From positions 1-7,257 of the forward strand of contig DATFLY010000004.1 of assembly GCA_035267185.1 (NCBI GenBank): 7,257 bases of DNA. The letters run 5' to 3'. This DNA is from JAUIBE01 sp035267185. Lineage in GTDB: Bacteria; Pseudomonadota; Gammaproteobacteria; Xanthomonadales; SZUA-36. The notes under the pieces are model-generated. The model saw only the letters and a list, made by a program, of their open reading frames with translations, was not told the origin of the DNA and did not search any database. Shown here piece by piece: positions 1-6,390 of the stretch (the first letter of the stretch is position 1; each line of letters opens with the position of its first letter). A program made the position numbers and the translations under genes.

Positions 1-1
1 C

Positions 2-535
2 ACGCTCAGCAACTTTGCCAGCGGCCTCATGATCATGTTCTACAAGCCGTTTGATGTCGGCGATTTCGTGGAGACCAGCGAAGTTTCGGGCAAGATCAGG
101 TCCATGACCCTGGTCACGACAAACGTGATGACCCCTGATAATAAGCTCATGGTGGTGCCAAATAATGATCTGTGGGGCAAGGTGATTACAAACGTCACAG
201 GAAGTGCCCAGCGACGTATCGACATGGTATTTGGAATCGGCTACGACGATGACTTAGACCAGGCCGAGACAGCGCTGAAGGACGTGGTCACTGCACACCC
301 GAAAATACTCGACGAACCAGAACCCATCATCCATGTTCATGAACTGGCGGATTCCTCGGTCAACCTGATTTGCAGACCATGGGTGAAAACCGAGGACTAC
401 TGGGATGTTTACTGGGATATCACCAAGGCCGTGAAGGTGCGCTTCGATACGGAAGGCATTTCAATTCCGTTTCCACAGACAGACATGCACGTTTACTCCA
501 AGGGTGCCGATGCCACCGGGAACAAGGAGGGATAG
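2..535 (+). CDS. MscS-family mechanosensitive ion channel, C-terminal part (5' end outside window)
   Basis: The reading frame is open from the left edge (codon phase starts at base 2) to a TAG stop at 533-535, giving the last 177 residues. No start is seen; the first ATG in frame, at 29, lies inside a conserved stretch and is not the true start. The visible N-terminal residues (TLSNFASGLMIMFYKPFDVGD) match the end of the pore-lining helix and the entry to the beta domain of small-conductance mechanosensitive channels. They are followed by the family's beta-domain pattern, with VVPNN near residue 52 and ITNVT near 62. The C-terminal alpha/beta domain ends in the typical GISIPFPQ motif, like E. 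coli MscS GISFPYPQ. Family members sit in the inner membrane as heptamers and release solutes on hypo-osmotic shock. The protein ends about 17 residues after that motif, so it is a short MscS type without a long tail. It converges on anmK. The class is secure; the exact paralogue is not. Confidence 0.93.
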   Translation, partial: TLSNFASGLMIMFYKPFDVGDFVETSEVSGKIRSMTLVTTNVMTPDNKLMVVPNNDLWGKVITNVTGSAQRRIDMVFGIGYDDDLDQAETALKDVVTAHPKILDEPEPIIHVHELADSSVNLICRPWVKTEDYWDVYWDITKAVKVRFDTEGISIPFPQTDMHVYSKGADATGNKEG

Positions 536-541
536 CTCCGG

Positions 542-559
542 GCAGCTTAAGCTGCGCAG
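542..559. repeat. Perfect 14-bp palindrome with an overlapping 8-bp palindrome, in the convergent gap
   Basis: GCAGCTTAAGCTGC at 542-555 is its own reverse complement, and CTGCGCAG at 552-559 is a second palindrome sharing four bases with it. It starts six bases after the mscS stop. As RNA it could form a 5-bp stem with a TTAA loop. No T run follows on either strand, so I do not call it an intrinsic terminator. It may still mark the 3' end of the mscS transcript or be a protein site. The rest of the gap (560-708) holds only a weak 7-bp inverted repeat (626-632 with 645-651, TTGTTCA/TGAACAA) and no gene that I can support. Confidence 0.4.
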
Positions 560-708
560 ACTGAACAGGTCTTCCAGTGGTTTCGGGCGGCTGTTGACCG
601 AGACAGAAGTCGTGGGCCCTGTTGTTTGTTCATTCATGTCCAGGTGAACAATCGACATCAATGCTGGCAGCAATGACCTCGCACATTTTTTGCCTGGTGG
701 TACCTGGA

Positions 709-1848
709 TCAGCCAACCAACCCGGACGATCTGTCTGATTGTTCCGGTTGATAAAGCGACCCGAGCAGGACGGGATGCCTTGCGCCCGTGATGGAAGTCG
801 TGTCCTGGGCATGTTCAAGAAGTCGTTCCCGCGCCAGCCAGGCAAACAGCATCGCTTCGACAGCATCAGGATCAATTCCTGCCGTCAGGGTGGATTCAAA
901 CGTGCAATCCGGGCGTGCTGCCTTTAGTCGCCTGAGCAGGTCATCGTTGTGAATACCACCGCCACAAATCAGAACTTCACTCACCTGGTCAGGAATTTCG
1001 TTGGCCACAGAACGGGCGGTGAGCTCCGACAGCGTGGCCTGGATATCCTCCGGTGCAAATCCTTCCAGTTGAACCTTTTGCTCCAGCCACTTCAGATGAA
1101 AGTACTCCACACCCGTGCTCTTGGGTGGCGGACGAGAGAACCAGGGATCTTCCAGCAGGGTCATCAGAACAGGGATTATCGGTTTGCCGGTGCCGGCCCA
1201 CTGCCCATTCCTGTCAAAAGCCTCGCCCTTGTTTCTTCGAATCCAGCCATCCAGCAGGCAATTGGCTGGTCCGGTGTCATATCCGGAGACATTTCCCCGG
1301 GCATCAAGAAGCGTGAGATTGGCAATTCCGCCCAGGTTTAGTATGCCTCGCTGGCCATGTTCCGGCCGAAGCATGGCCCTGTGAATCAACGGAGCCAGGG
1401 GTGCCCCTTCACCACCGGCTTCAAGGTCTGGCTGCCTGAACCGGCCAATGGTCATAATGCCTGTTTTGCTTGCGATCAGGGCCGGGTCGCCCAACTGAAT
1501 TGACTCAGGTGGCTCGTGCCACACGGTTTGTCCGTGAGAGCCGATGGCTTTTACTTTTTGATAGTAAACATCAGCATCGTGTAGAAGCTTGTGGACACAT
1601 GAAGCAAAAAATTCGCCGAGCTGACGATCAAGCATGTTGAGTGTTTGCTTGTCTGGGCGCTGTCCTGATTCAATCGCGGCACGCAGGGCATCTGCCAGTT
1701 CTGTCGAATAAGGAAAACAGGCAGAAGAGACCAGGGCAGGCTTGTCATCTTCGAAAGAAACCAGGGCGAGATCTGTACCGTCACGGCTGGTGCCGGACAA
1801 TAATCCGATAAAAAGTTCTTCTTGCGAGGGCTTATTTTGCGCTGGCAT
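709..1848 (-). CDS. anmK: Anhydro-N-acetylmuramic acid kinase (AnmK)
   Basis: This cytoplasmic enzyme opens the 1,6-anhydro ring of anhydro-MurNAc and phosphorylates it with ATP to give MurNAc-6-phosphate, a step in peptidoglycan recycling. The 379-residue length is normal for the family. Landmarks are the N-terminal phosphate-binding GTSRDG (19-24), GSHGQTVWHEP (103-113), the GGEGAPL strip (145-151), NLGGIAN (171-177), GYDTGPAN with the presumed catalytic base D191, CGGGIHND (295-302), and DAVEAMLFAWLA with conserved E331. The ATG at 1848 overlaps the end of the upstream M23 gene by 17 bases. A GGAG lies about 13 bases before it, which is far for a ribosome site, so translation probably depends on coupling. 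Oddities: the usual DFRRxD segment reads RFRQPD (136-141), GGQGAPL reads GGEGAPL, and GPGN reads GPAN. The key catalytic residues remain, so I expect it to be active. Assignment is by family motifs and by a gene order also known from Pseudomonas. Confidence 0.95.
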   Translation of the reverse strand: MPAQNKPSQEELFIGLLSGTSRDGTDLALVSFEDDKPALVSSACFPYSTELADALRAAIESGQRPDKQTLNMLDRQLGEFFASCVHKLLHDADVYYQKVKAIGSHGQTVWHEPPESIQLGDPALIASKTGIMTIGRFRQPDLEAGGEGAPLAPLIHRAMLRPEHGQRGILNLGGIANLTLLDARGNVSGYDTGPANCLLDGWIRRNKGEAFDRNGQWAGTGKPIIPVLMTLLEDPWFSRPPPKSTGVEYFHLKWLEQKVQLEGFAPEDIQATLSELTARSVANEIPDQVSEVLICGGGIHNDDLLRRLKAARPDCTFESTLTAGIDPDAVEAMLFAWLARERLLEHAQDTTSITGARHPVLLGSLYQPEQSDRSSGLVG

Positions 1849-3199
1849 AGAGCGACGCAGACTCCAGCCGGCTCAGGCGGGTCAGCATCGGTGCGGCCTG
1901 CTGCTGGAAAGTCAGCAGTGCTTTGCCAACCAGGGGCTCAACTTTGGGCAGTGGAACGGTGCGTGGGTTCACGTGGGTTCCATTGACCAGGAACTCGTAA
2001 TGCAGATGTGGTCCCGATGCCAGCCCGGTGGATCCAACATAGCCAATCGTCTGGCCCTGGCTGACTTTCTGCCCTTCCTTGACCGCACGATTGGTGAAGT
2101 GCAGGTAGCGCGTTTCAATGCTGTTATCGTGCTTGATGAACACATGATGCCCATTGGCATTTGAATAAGCCGAACGCACAACAACACCCTCACCGGCAGC
2201 ATAAACAGGTGTTCCGCGTGGTGCGTAATAATCGATGCCATTGTGGGGTCGGACTCTCTTCAGAATCGGATGCATGCGTCGCGGATTGAAAGCCGACGAG
2301 ATGTAGCGGAAATTCAGTGGTGCGCGAAGAAATTCCTTGCGCAGGGTTCGACCGTCGGTTCCGTAATAATCTGCGCCGTTTTCTGTTTCCCAGCGCACAG
2401 CCTGGTGCCTTTGTCCCTGGTTGATGAAGGTGGCGGCAAGGATGCGGCCGTCACGCAGGAACTGGCCATCCCGATAAAGTTTTTCGTAAACCAGGAAGAA
2501 TCGATCGCCTTCGCGGATATCAAGCGCAAAATCGACGTCCCAGCCGAATATGCTCGCCAGGTTAACGGTCATTGCATCGCTGAGCCCGGCATCCTTGGCG
2601 GCCAGGAAAAGCGAGCTGGTGATCACGCCTTCTGCTTCTTCTACTTCCGTGAGGATTTCTCGCTCCAGCACTTCGGTCTGGAGTGAACCTTCCACGTTGC
2701 TGACCAGGAGGTTCTGAGCCTCGCTAAGGGCATAACGCATTTTAAGTAGCTGGCCCGAGTCATCTTTAACAAACTCAAACAGGTCGCCGGGGCGAATCTT
2801 TTTTAATTGGGCAGTGTTTTTATCAAGGCTGACAAGCGAATGAAGCGTGGTTGCGCTGAACCCCTGCTCACGAAAAATGCCATCCAGTGTTTGTCCGCTG
2901 CGAACCGTCACTTTCAGCCACTCAGACTCGATGCCGGCTTCGCTGGCATCGCGCTCAACGAATTCCTGCACAGGCTGTCCATCGGGAGTCAGCCTGTCGG
3001 GTAAAACAAGGGGTAGGATTTCTGAATTGGTGTGAACCGTGGTCTCGGCAGCTGATTCGCTGGACGGATCAAGGCCCTTAAGAGCAAAAACGACAGCAAT
3101 AAGCGTAACGCCGAACACAGCCAGACGTTGGCTTGTCAGCCAAGGCATCCTCCGTGCCGCAAGCGATAAAACGCTGCGAGTCGCTGTATTCCATTCCAT
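1832..3199 (-). CDS. Membrane-anchored M23 peptidoglycan DD-endopeptidase with OapA/LysM-like domain (MepM-like)
   Basis: Predicted to cut peptide crosslinks in the periplasm so that new peptidoglycan can be inserted. The 455 residues run as follows: a basic N-terminus, one membrane segment (about 26-40, LAVFGVTLIAVVFAL) that anchors it to the inner membrane, a low-complexity linker, an OapA/LysM-like domain (about 94-145, with VRSGQTLDGIF and IRPGD), a middle domain (about 175-290), and the M23 domain (about 295-405). Zinc ligands of the lysostaphin-type fold are visible: H319 and D323 in HNGID, and H400 in HLHYEF; H367 in YLHF is the usual catalytic histidine. All are intact. This is the layout of E. 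coli MepM (YebA) and P. aeruginosa PA0667. An in-frame stop lies four codons before the ATG at 3199, so this is the longest form. The ribosome site is weak (AGGG about 12 bases upstream). An internal ATG (codon 18) has GGAGG directly against it, too close to be favoured. It is the first gene of a pair with anmK. Confidence 0.93.
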   Translation of the reverse strand: MEWNTATRSVLSLAARRMPWLTSQRLAVFGVTLIAVVFALKGLDPSSESAAETTVHTNSEILPLVLPDRLTPDGQPVQEFVERDASEAGIESEWLKVTVRSGQTLDGIFREQGFSATTLHSLVSLDKNTAQLKKIRPGDLFEFVKDDSGQLLKMRYALSEAQNLLVSNVEGSLQTEVLEREILTEVEEAEGVITSSLFLAAKDAGLSDAMTVNLASIFGWDVDFALDIREGDRFFLVYEKLYRDGQFLRDGRILAATFINQGQRHQAVRWETENGADYYGTDGRTLRKEFLRAPLNFRYISSAFNPRRMHPILKRVRPHNGIDYYAPRGTPVYAAGEGVVVRSAYSNANGHHVFIKHDNSIETRYLHFTNRAVKEGQKVSQGQTIGYVGSTGLASGPHLHYEFLVNGTHVNPRTVPLPKVEPLVGKALLTFQQQAAPMLTRLSRLESASLYASAK

Positions 3200-3252
3200 A
3201 GACTTGAGCTACCCTGTACCAAAATGATGCTCGTGAACCGCTCGGGGGGCAT

Positions 3253-3281
3253 AAGATACTTGTGCAAACCCCTTTGGTCAA
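3253..3281 (-). promoter_or_regulatory. Sigma70-like promoter for the M23-anmK pair
   Basis: On the minus strand, TTGACC (3281-3276, five of six bases of the -35 consensus) is followed by exactly 17 bases and then TATCTT (3258-3253, four of six of the -10 consensus). Transcription would begin near 3245, leaving a leader of about 45 bases before the M23 ATG at 3199. Position, spacing and orientation all fit, but the call rests on consensus matching only. Confidence 0.55.
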
Positions 3282-3347
3282 TCAATTCCAGGGTGGAGTG
3301 AGCTTGCTCAAAACAATACAATGCAACGTTTCCGCTGGATTACCCTG

Positions 3348-3360
3348 GCCTCATCGAGGC
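3348..3360 (+). promoter_or_regulatory. tyrS ribosome binding site inside a small hairpin
   Basis: GCCTC (3348-3352) and GAGGC (3356-3360) are perfect complements around a 3-base ATC loop. The GAGG of the second arm (3356-3359), eight bases before the tyrS ATG, is the best Shine-Dalgarno match, so in the folded RNA it would be hidden. Just upstream, CCAGGGT (3288-3294) and ACCCTGG (3342-3348) form a 7-bp long-range inverted repeat, so the leader could adopt a larger fold next to this hairpin. Whether it regulates translation is inference; a 13-base hairpin can arise by chance. Confidence 0.4.
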
Positions 3361-3367
3361 AAAAACA

Positions 3368-4567
3368 ATGACAAATATTGATCAAGCCATGGCATTAATC
3401 GCTCGTGGCACAGATGAAGTGACCAAGCCCGACGAACTCAGGGAGCGACTTGCATTCGATCGCCCGCTGCGTGTCAAAGTCGGTTTCGACCCCACGGCGC
3501 CGGACCTGCATGTTGGTCATACCGTGGTCATTAACAAGATGCGCCAGTTTCAGGATCTCGGGCATACCGTCATCTTCCTGATCGGCGATTTTACCGGAAT
3601 GATTGGTGACCCCACCGGCAAGAGTGAAACGCGTAAGCCCCTGACACCTGAAGAGGTCCAGGAAAATGCAAATACCTATGCAGAACAGGTATTTAAGGTT
3701 CTTGACCGGGAAAAAACCGAGATCCGCTTCAATTCAGAATGGCTGAATGAGCTGGGCTCGGTGGGGATGATTCAGCTGGCTGCCAAGTACACCGTGGCTC
3801 GCATGCTGGAGCGTGATGATTTTGAACGTCGCTTTCGCGAGAATCAGTCCATAGCTGTTCATGAATTTCTCTACCCGCTGTCCCAGGGTTACGACTCGGT
3901 TGCGCTTGAAGCGGACGTGGAAATGGGTGGTACCGACCAGAAATTTAACCTGCATGTTGGTCGACACCTGCAACAGCATTATGGCCAGAAACCGCAAGTG
4001 ATCATTACATTGCCATTGCTGGAAGGTCTGGATGGCGTACAGAAGATGTCCAAGTCGCTTGGTAATTACGTGGGCATTACCGAATCGCCAGACCAGATGT
4101 TCGGCAAGCTGATGTCGATTTCGGATGACCTGATGTGGCGCTACTTCGATCTCCTGAGCTTCCGAAGCAATGAGGATATTGCCGGGTTCAGGGAAGAGGT
4201 TGAAGGCGGACGCAATCCTCGTGACGTGAAGTTTCTGCTGTGCGAAGAAATCGTCGAACGATTTCATGACCGCGCTGCTGCTGATGCTGCCAGGCAGACT
4301 TTCATAGACCGGTTCAGGCAGGGGGCCATGCCCGATGACATTCCGGAGAAAACGCTGAATACCGATGGCGAAGGAATCGGAATCGCTGCTGCATTGAGCC
4401 AGTGTGGCTTAACTGCCAGTAATTCCGAGGCATTCAGGCTGATTAAACAGGGTGGCGTTCGAATCGACGGCGAAAAAGTGAGTGATCGTGGTTTGACACT
4501 GCAGCCTGGATTCGAGGGAATCCTGCAGGTCGGCAAGCTCAAATTCTGCAAGGCCAGTATTCAGTGA
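3368..4567 (+). CDS. tyrS: Tyrosyl-tRNA synthetase (short TyrZ-like form)
   Basis: Class I aminoacyl-tRNA synthetase that joins tyrosine to tRNA-Tyr in the cytoplasm. The 399-residue length and the sequence match the roughly 400-residue form found in Pseudomonas (PA0668, TyrZ) and related bacteria, rather than the 424-residue E. coli form. The HIGH signature is HVGH (48-51) after DPTAPDL. The Rossmann core continues with GDFTGMIGDPTGKS (73-86) and the substrate-site segment GGTDQKFN (187-194). KMSKS is exact at 226-230. An S4 RNA-binding domain closes the protein (about 336-397, with LIKQGGVRIDG). The start at 3368 is supported by GAGG eight bases upstream and by alignment with the family N-terminus. 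It is divergent from the M23 gene and probably leads a four-gene plus-strand transcript. No T-box-like leader is visible. A TACAAT at 3317-3322 could be a -10 element, but no good -35 sits at the right distance. Confidence 0.97.
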   Translation: MTNIDQAMALIARGTDEVTKPDELRERLAFDRPLRVKVGFDPTAPDLHVGHTVVINKMRQFQDLGHTVIFLIGDFTGMIGDPTGKSETRKPLTPEEVQENANTYAEQVFKVLDREKTEIRFNSEWLNELGSVGMIQLAAKYTVARMLERDDFERRFRENQSIAVHEFLYPLSQGYDSVALEADVEMGGTDQKFNLHVGRHLQQHYGQKPQVIITLPLLEGLDGVQKMSKSLGNYVGITESPDQMFGKLMSISDDLMWRYFDLLSFRSNEDIAGFREEVEGGRNPRDVKFLLCEEIVERFHDRAAADAARQTFIDRFRQGAMPDDIPEKTLNTDGEGIGIAAALSQCGLTASNSEAFRLIKQGGVRIDGEKVSDRGLTLQPGFEGILQVGKLKFCKASIQ

Positions 4568-4591
4568 GTGCTGATATCCAGGTGAATTCGG

Positions 4592-5149
4592 ATGAGTAAG
4601 GCCTGGGCTGGCGCGAAAAAGCTTTCCGAGATCGACTGGGAAACCTGGCGGGCTTGTGATCCTGCCACGCTTGTATTTGTTTTTCGCGGGGAAGAAATCC
4701 TGCTGATCAACAAGAAGACCGGTTTGGGCAAGGGCAAAATCAATGCGCCTGGCGGCAAGGTTGACCCTGGTGAAGAAACCGAAGCGTGTGCCATTCGGGA
4801 GTGCCAGGAAGAACTCGGAATCACCGTTTCCAATCTTGAATATTGTGGCCAGCACAGGTTCCAGTTCGTGGATGGCTATTCTATTCATGTCTGGGTCTAT
4901 CGCACCCAATCTTTTGAAGGTGTCCCTTATGAGACAAGGGAAGCGGCGCCACTGTGGGTGCGACAGGATGAAGTCCCTTACCAGGAGATGTGGGAAGATG
5001 ACAGGTTCTGGATTCCCATGCTGATTCGAGGTGAGCGGTTCCAGACCCGCTGGATTTTCGACGAAGACACCATGGTCGATTTCAAAATCGAATCCGATGG
5101 AAACATCGAATCGTGGGAACATGAAAATATAAAGCTCGGAGCGGTTTAA
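4592..5149 (+). CDS. Nudix hydrolase, MTH1 (NUDT1)-like; probable 8-oxo-dGTP diphosphatase
   Basis: Nudix enzymes hydrolyse nucleoside diphosphate derivatives; the MTH1 group removes oxidised purine nucleotides such as 8-oxo-dGTP from the pool. The Nudix box is complete at residues 55-77: G55, E61, R69-E70, E73-E74, G76 (GX5EX7REUXEEXGU), with Cys71 in the hydrophobic position. Similarity to human MTH1 goes well beyond the box. KINAPGGKV (49-57) resembles WNGFGGKV, placing N51 at the MTH1 Asn33 base-contact site. MWEDDRFWIP (132-141) resembles MWPDDSYWFP, keeping the W-x-D-D set used for purine recognition. The 185 residues exceed MTH1 (156), with about 20 extra at the N-terminus. The ATG at 4592 has AGGTG seven bases upstream, and an in-frame stop at 4583 excludes earlier starts. 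It lies 24 bases after tyrS, and its TAA shares one base with the next ATG. The family is certain; the substrate is inferred by comparison. Confidence 0.9.
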   Translation: MSKAWAGAKKLSEIDWETWRACDPATLVFVFRGEEILLINKKTGLGKGKINAPGGKVDPGEETEACAIRECQEELGITVSNLEYCGQHRFQFVDGYSIHVWVYRTQSFEGVPYETREAAPLWVRQDEVPYQEMWEDDRFWIPMLIRGERFQTRWIFDEDTMVDFKIESDGNIESWEHENIKLGAV

Positions 5150-6366
5150 TGAACTACCTGAAATGTTTGGCTGTGTTTGCAGTTGGTGTTTTTTCCGCTG
5201 CTTTAGCGGAGGAGTCAGCGGAACAAACTGACATGAAAGCGCTGGCCCTAACCATCAGCCAGGAGGCCCTGTTGGTAGATACCCATATTGACATGCCCTA
5301 CCGCTTGCAGGAGAGCTGGGCTGATGTCACGAGTTCCGCCCCCGACCGTAATTTTGATTACCTGCGAGCCCATTTTGGTGGTCTTAACGCACCCTTCATG
5401 TCAATTTACACACCGGCGGAAATGGAGGAGACAGGAGGCGCTTTCCTTGTGGCCAATCAATTGATCGATTCGGTTGAAGCGCTTGCGGCACGTGCACCCA
5501 ATAAGTTTGCAATGGCGCATACCCCGCAGCAGGCTGAAGCTGCCGTTTCCCGTGGCCTGATCGCGCTTGCGCTTGGTATGGAAAACGGAGCGCCGATTGA
5601 AGGTGACCTGGAAAAACTTCAGCATTTTCAAAAGCGGGGTGTGCGCTACGTGACCCTTGCCCATTCGAAATCCAATCACATTTCTGATTCGTCTTACGAT
5701 GAAAATCGACCCTGGGGTGGCCTGAGCCCTTTCGGGCGTGAAGTTGTGACCGAGATGAATCACCTTGGGATCATGGTTGATGTGTCACACCTGTCGGACG
5801 AAGCTTTTTATGACGTGCTTGAGGCGACAAAAACACCGGTGATCGCCAGTCATTCGTCCGCGCGACACTTCACGCCGGATTGGGAGCGCAATATGAGTGA
5901 CGAAATGATTGTGGCGCTGGCGAACAACGGTGGAGTGATCATGATCAATTTCGGCTCAACGTTTCTGACCAAAGCTGCGCGCGAATGGCGCGATGAGTTT
6001 GGCATCCAGCGCGATGCGTGGTCCGAAGAAACTGGCCATGGCACCGATAGCCCCGAAGCGAAGGCCTTTGAGTTGACTTACCGGGAAAAGGTCCCGTTTC
6101 CGTATTCTGACGTGGCCGATGTCGCAGACCATTTTGATCATGTTATTGACCTGGTGGGCATAGAGCATGTTGGAATCGGTTCGGACTATGACGGCGTTGG
6201 TGACAGCCTTCCGGTTGGATTGAAGGATGTGGGAGGCTTTCCAAACCTGGTGGAAGAATTTCTGCGCCGTGGGTACTCCAGGGCGGATATTGAGGCAGTG
6301 CTTGGCGGCAACCTGATGCGCGTCTGGCGGGAAGTAGAACAATTTGCTGACTCGCATTCAGGCTAG
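5149..6366 (+). CDS. Exported membrane dipeptidase (renal dipeptidase family, peptidase M19)
   Basis: A binuclear zinc dipeptidase of the M19 family, whose members cleave dipeptides and often accept a C-terminal D-residue. A Sec signal peptide is clear: one Lys, a hydrophobic core (about 7-17) and an ALA cleavage site after residue 20, so the enzyme acts in the periplasm or outside. Metal-site residues are in place: H46 and D48 in VDTHID, bridging E145 in LGMENG, H214 in VDVSHLSD, H235 in ASHSSARHF, and a late GIGSDYDG motif carrying the conserved Asp. At 405 residues it has family length. There is no lipobox or C-terminal anchor; the Cys at position 6 precedes the hydrophobic core and is not a lipoprotein cysteine. 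The start overlaps the Nudix stop (TAATG), with GGAG seven bases upstream, which indicates translational coupling. A role in peptidoglycan or nutrient dipeptide breakdown is inference. Confidence 0.94.
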   Translation: MNYLKCLAVFAVGVFSAALAEESAEQTDMKALALTISQEALLVDTHIDMPYRLQESWADVTSSAPDRNFDYLRAHFGGLNAPFMSIYTPAEMEETGGAFLVANQLIDSVEALAARAPNKFAMAHTPQQAEAAVSRGLIALALGMENGAPIEGDLEKLQHFQKRGVRYVTLAHSKSNHISDSSYDENRPWGGLSPFGREVVTEMNHLGIMVDVSHLSDEAFYDVLEATKTPVIASHSSARHFTPDWERNMSDEMIVALANNGGVIMINFGSTFLTKAAREWRDEFGIQRDAWSEETGHGTDSPEAKAFELTYREKVPFPYSDVADVADHFDHVIDLVGIEHVGIGSDYDGVGDSLPVGLKDVGGFPNLVEEFLRRGYSRADIEAVLGGNLMRVWREVEQFADSHSG

Positions 6367-6390
6367 ACCTGCAAAGAGCCGGAGGCACTG

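Noticed and set aside
662..691. A TGCTGGCAGCA dyad followed by a run of six T (686-691), considered as a terminator for mscS.
   Set aside because: The stem is only 4-5 bp with almost no loop, and 13 bases separate it from the T run, so it does not fit an intrinsic terminator.
1963..1979. A short direct repeat of GTGGGTTC.
   Set aside because: Both copies lie in M23 coding sequence, and such a short repeat needs no special cause.
2243..2686. A 147-codon plus-strand frame opposite the M23 gene, and a similar one at 1742-2164.
   Set aside because: Both are antisense to the M23 and anmK genes, and their products show no family features.
3294..3322. A plus-strand promoter for tyrS using TGGAGT and TACAAT.
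   Set aside because: The -10 is fair but the -35 matches only three of six bases; too weak to list as a feature.
3734..4267. A 177-codon open frame on the minus strand inside tyrS.
   Set aside because: It lies fully opposite the conserved synthetase core and resembles no family; it follows from tyrS codon use.
4409..5122. A 237-codon open frame on the minus strand opposite the tyrS end and the Nudix gene.
   Set aside because: It is antisense to two genes with clear motifs, shows no recognisable domain, and has no promoter or ribosome site that I can support.
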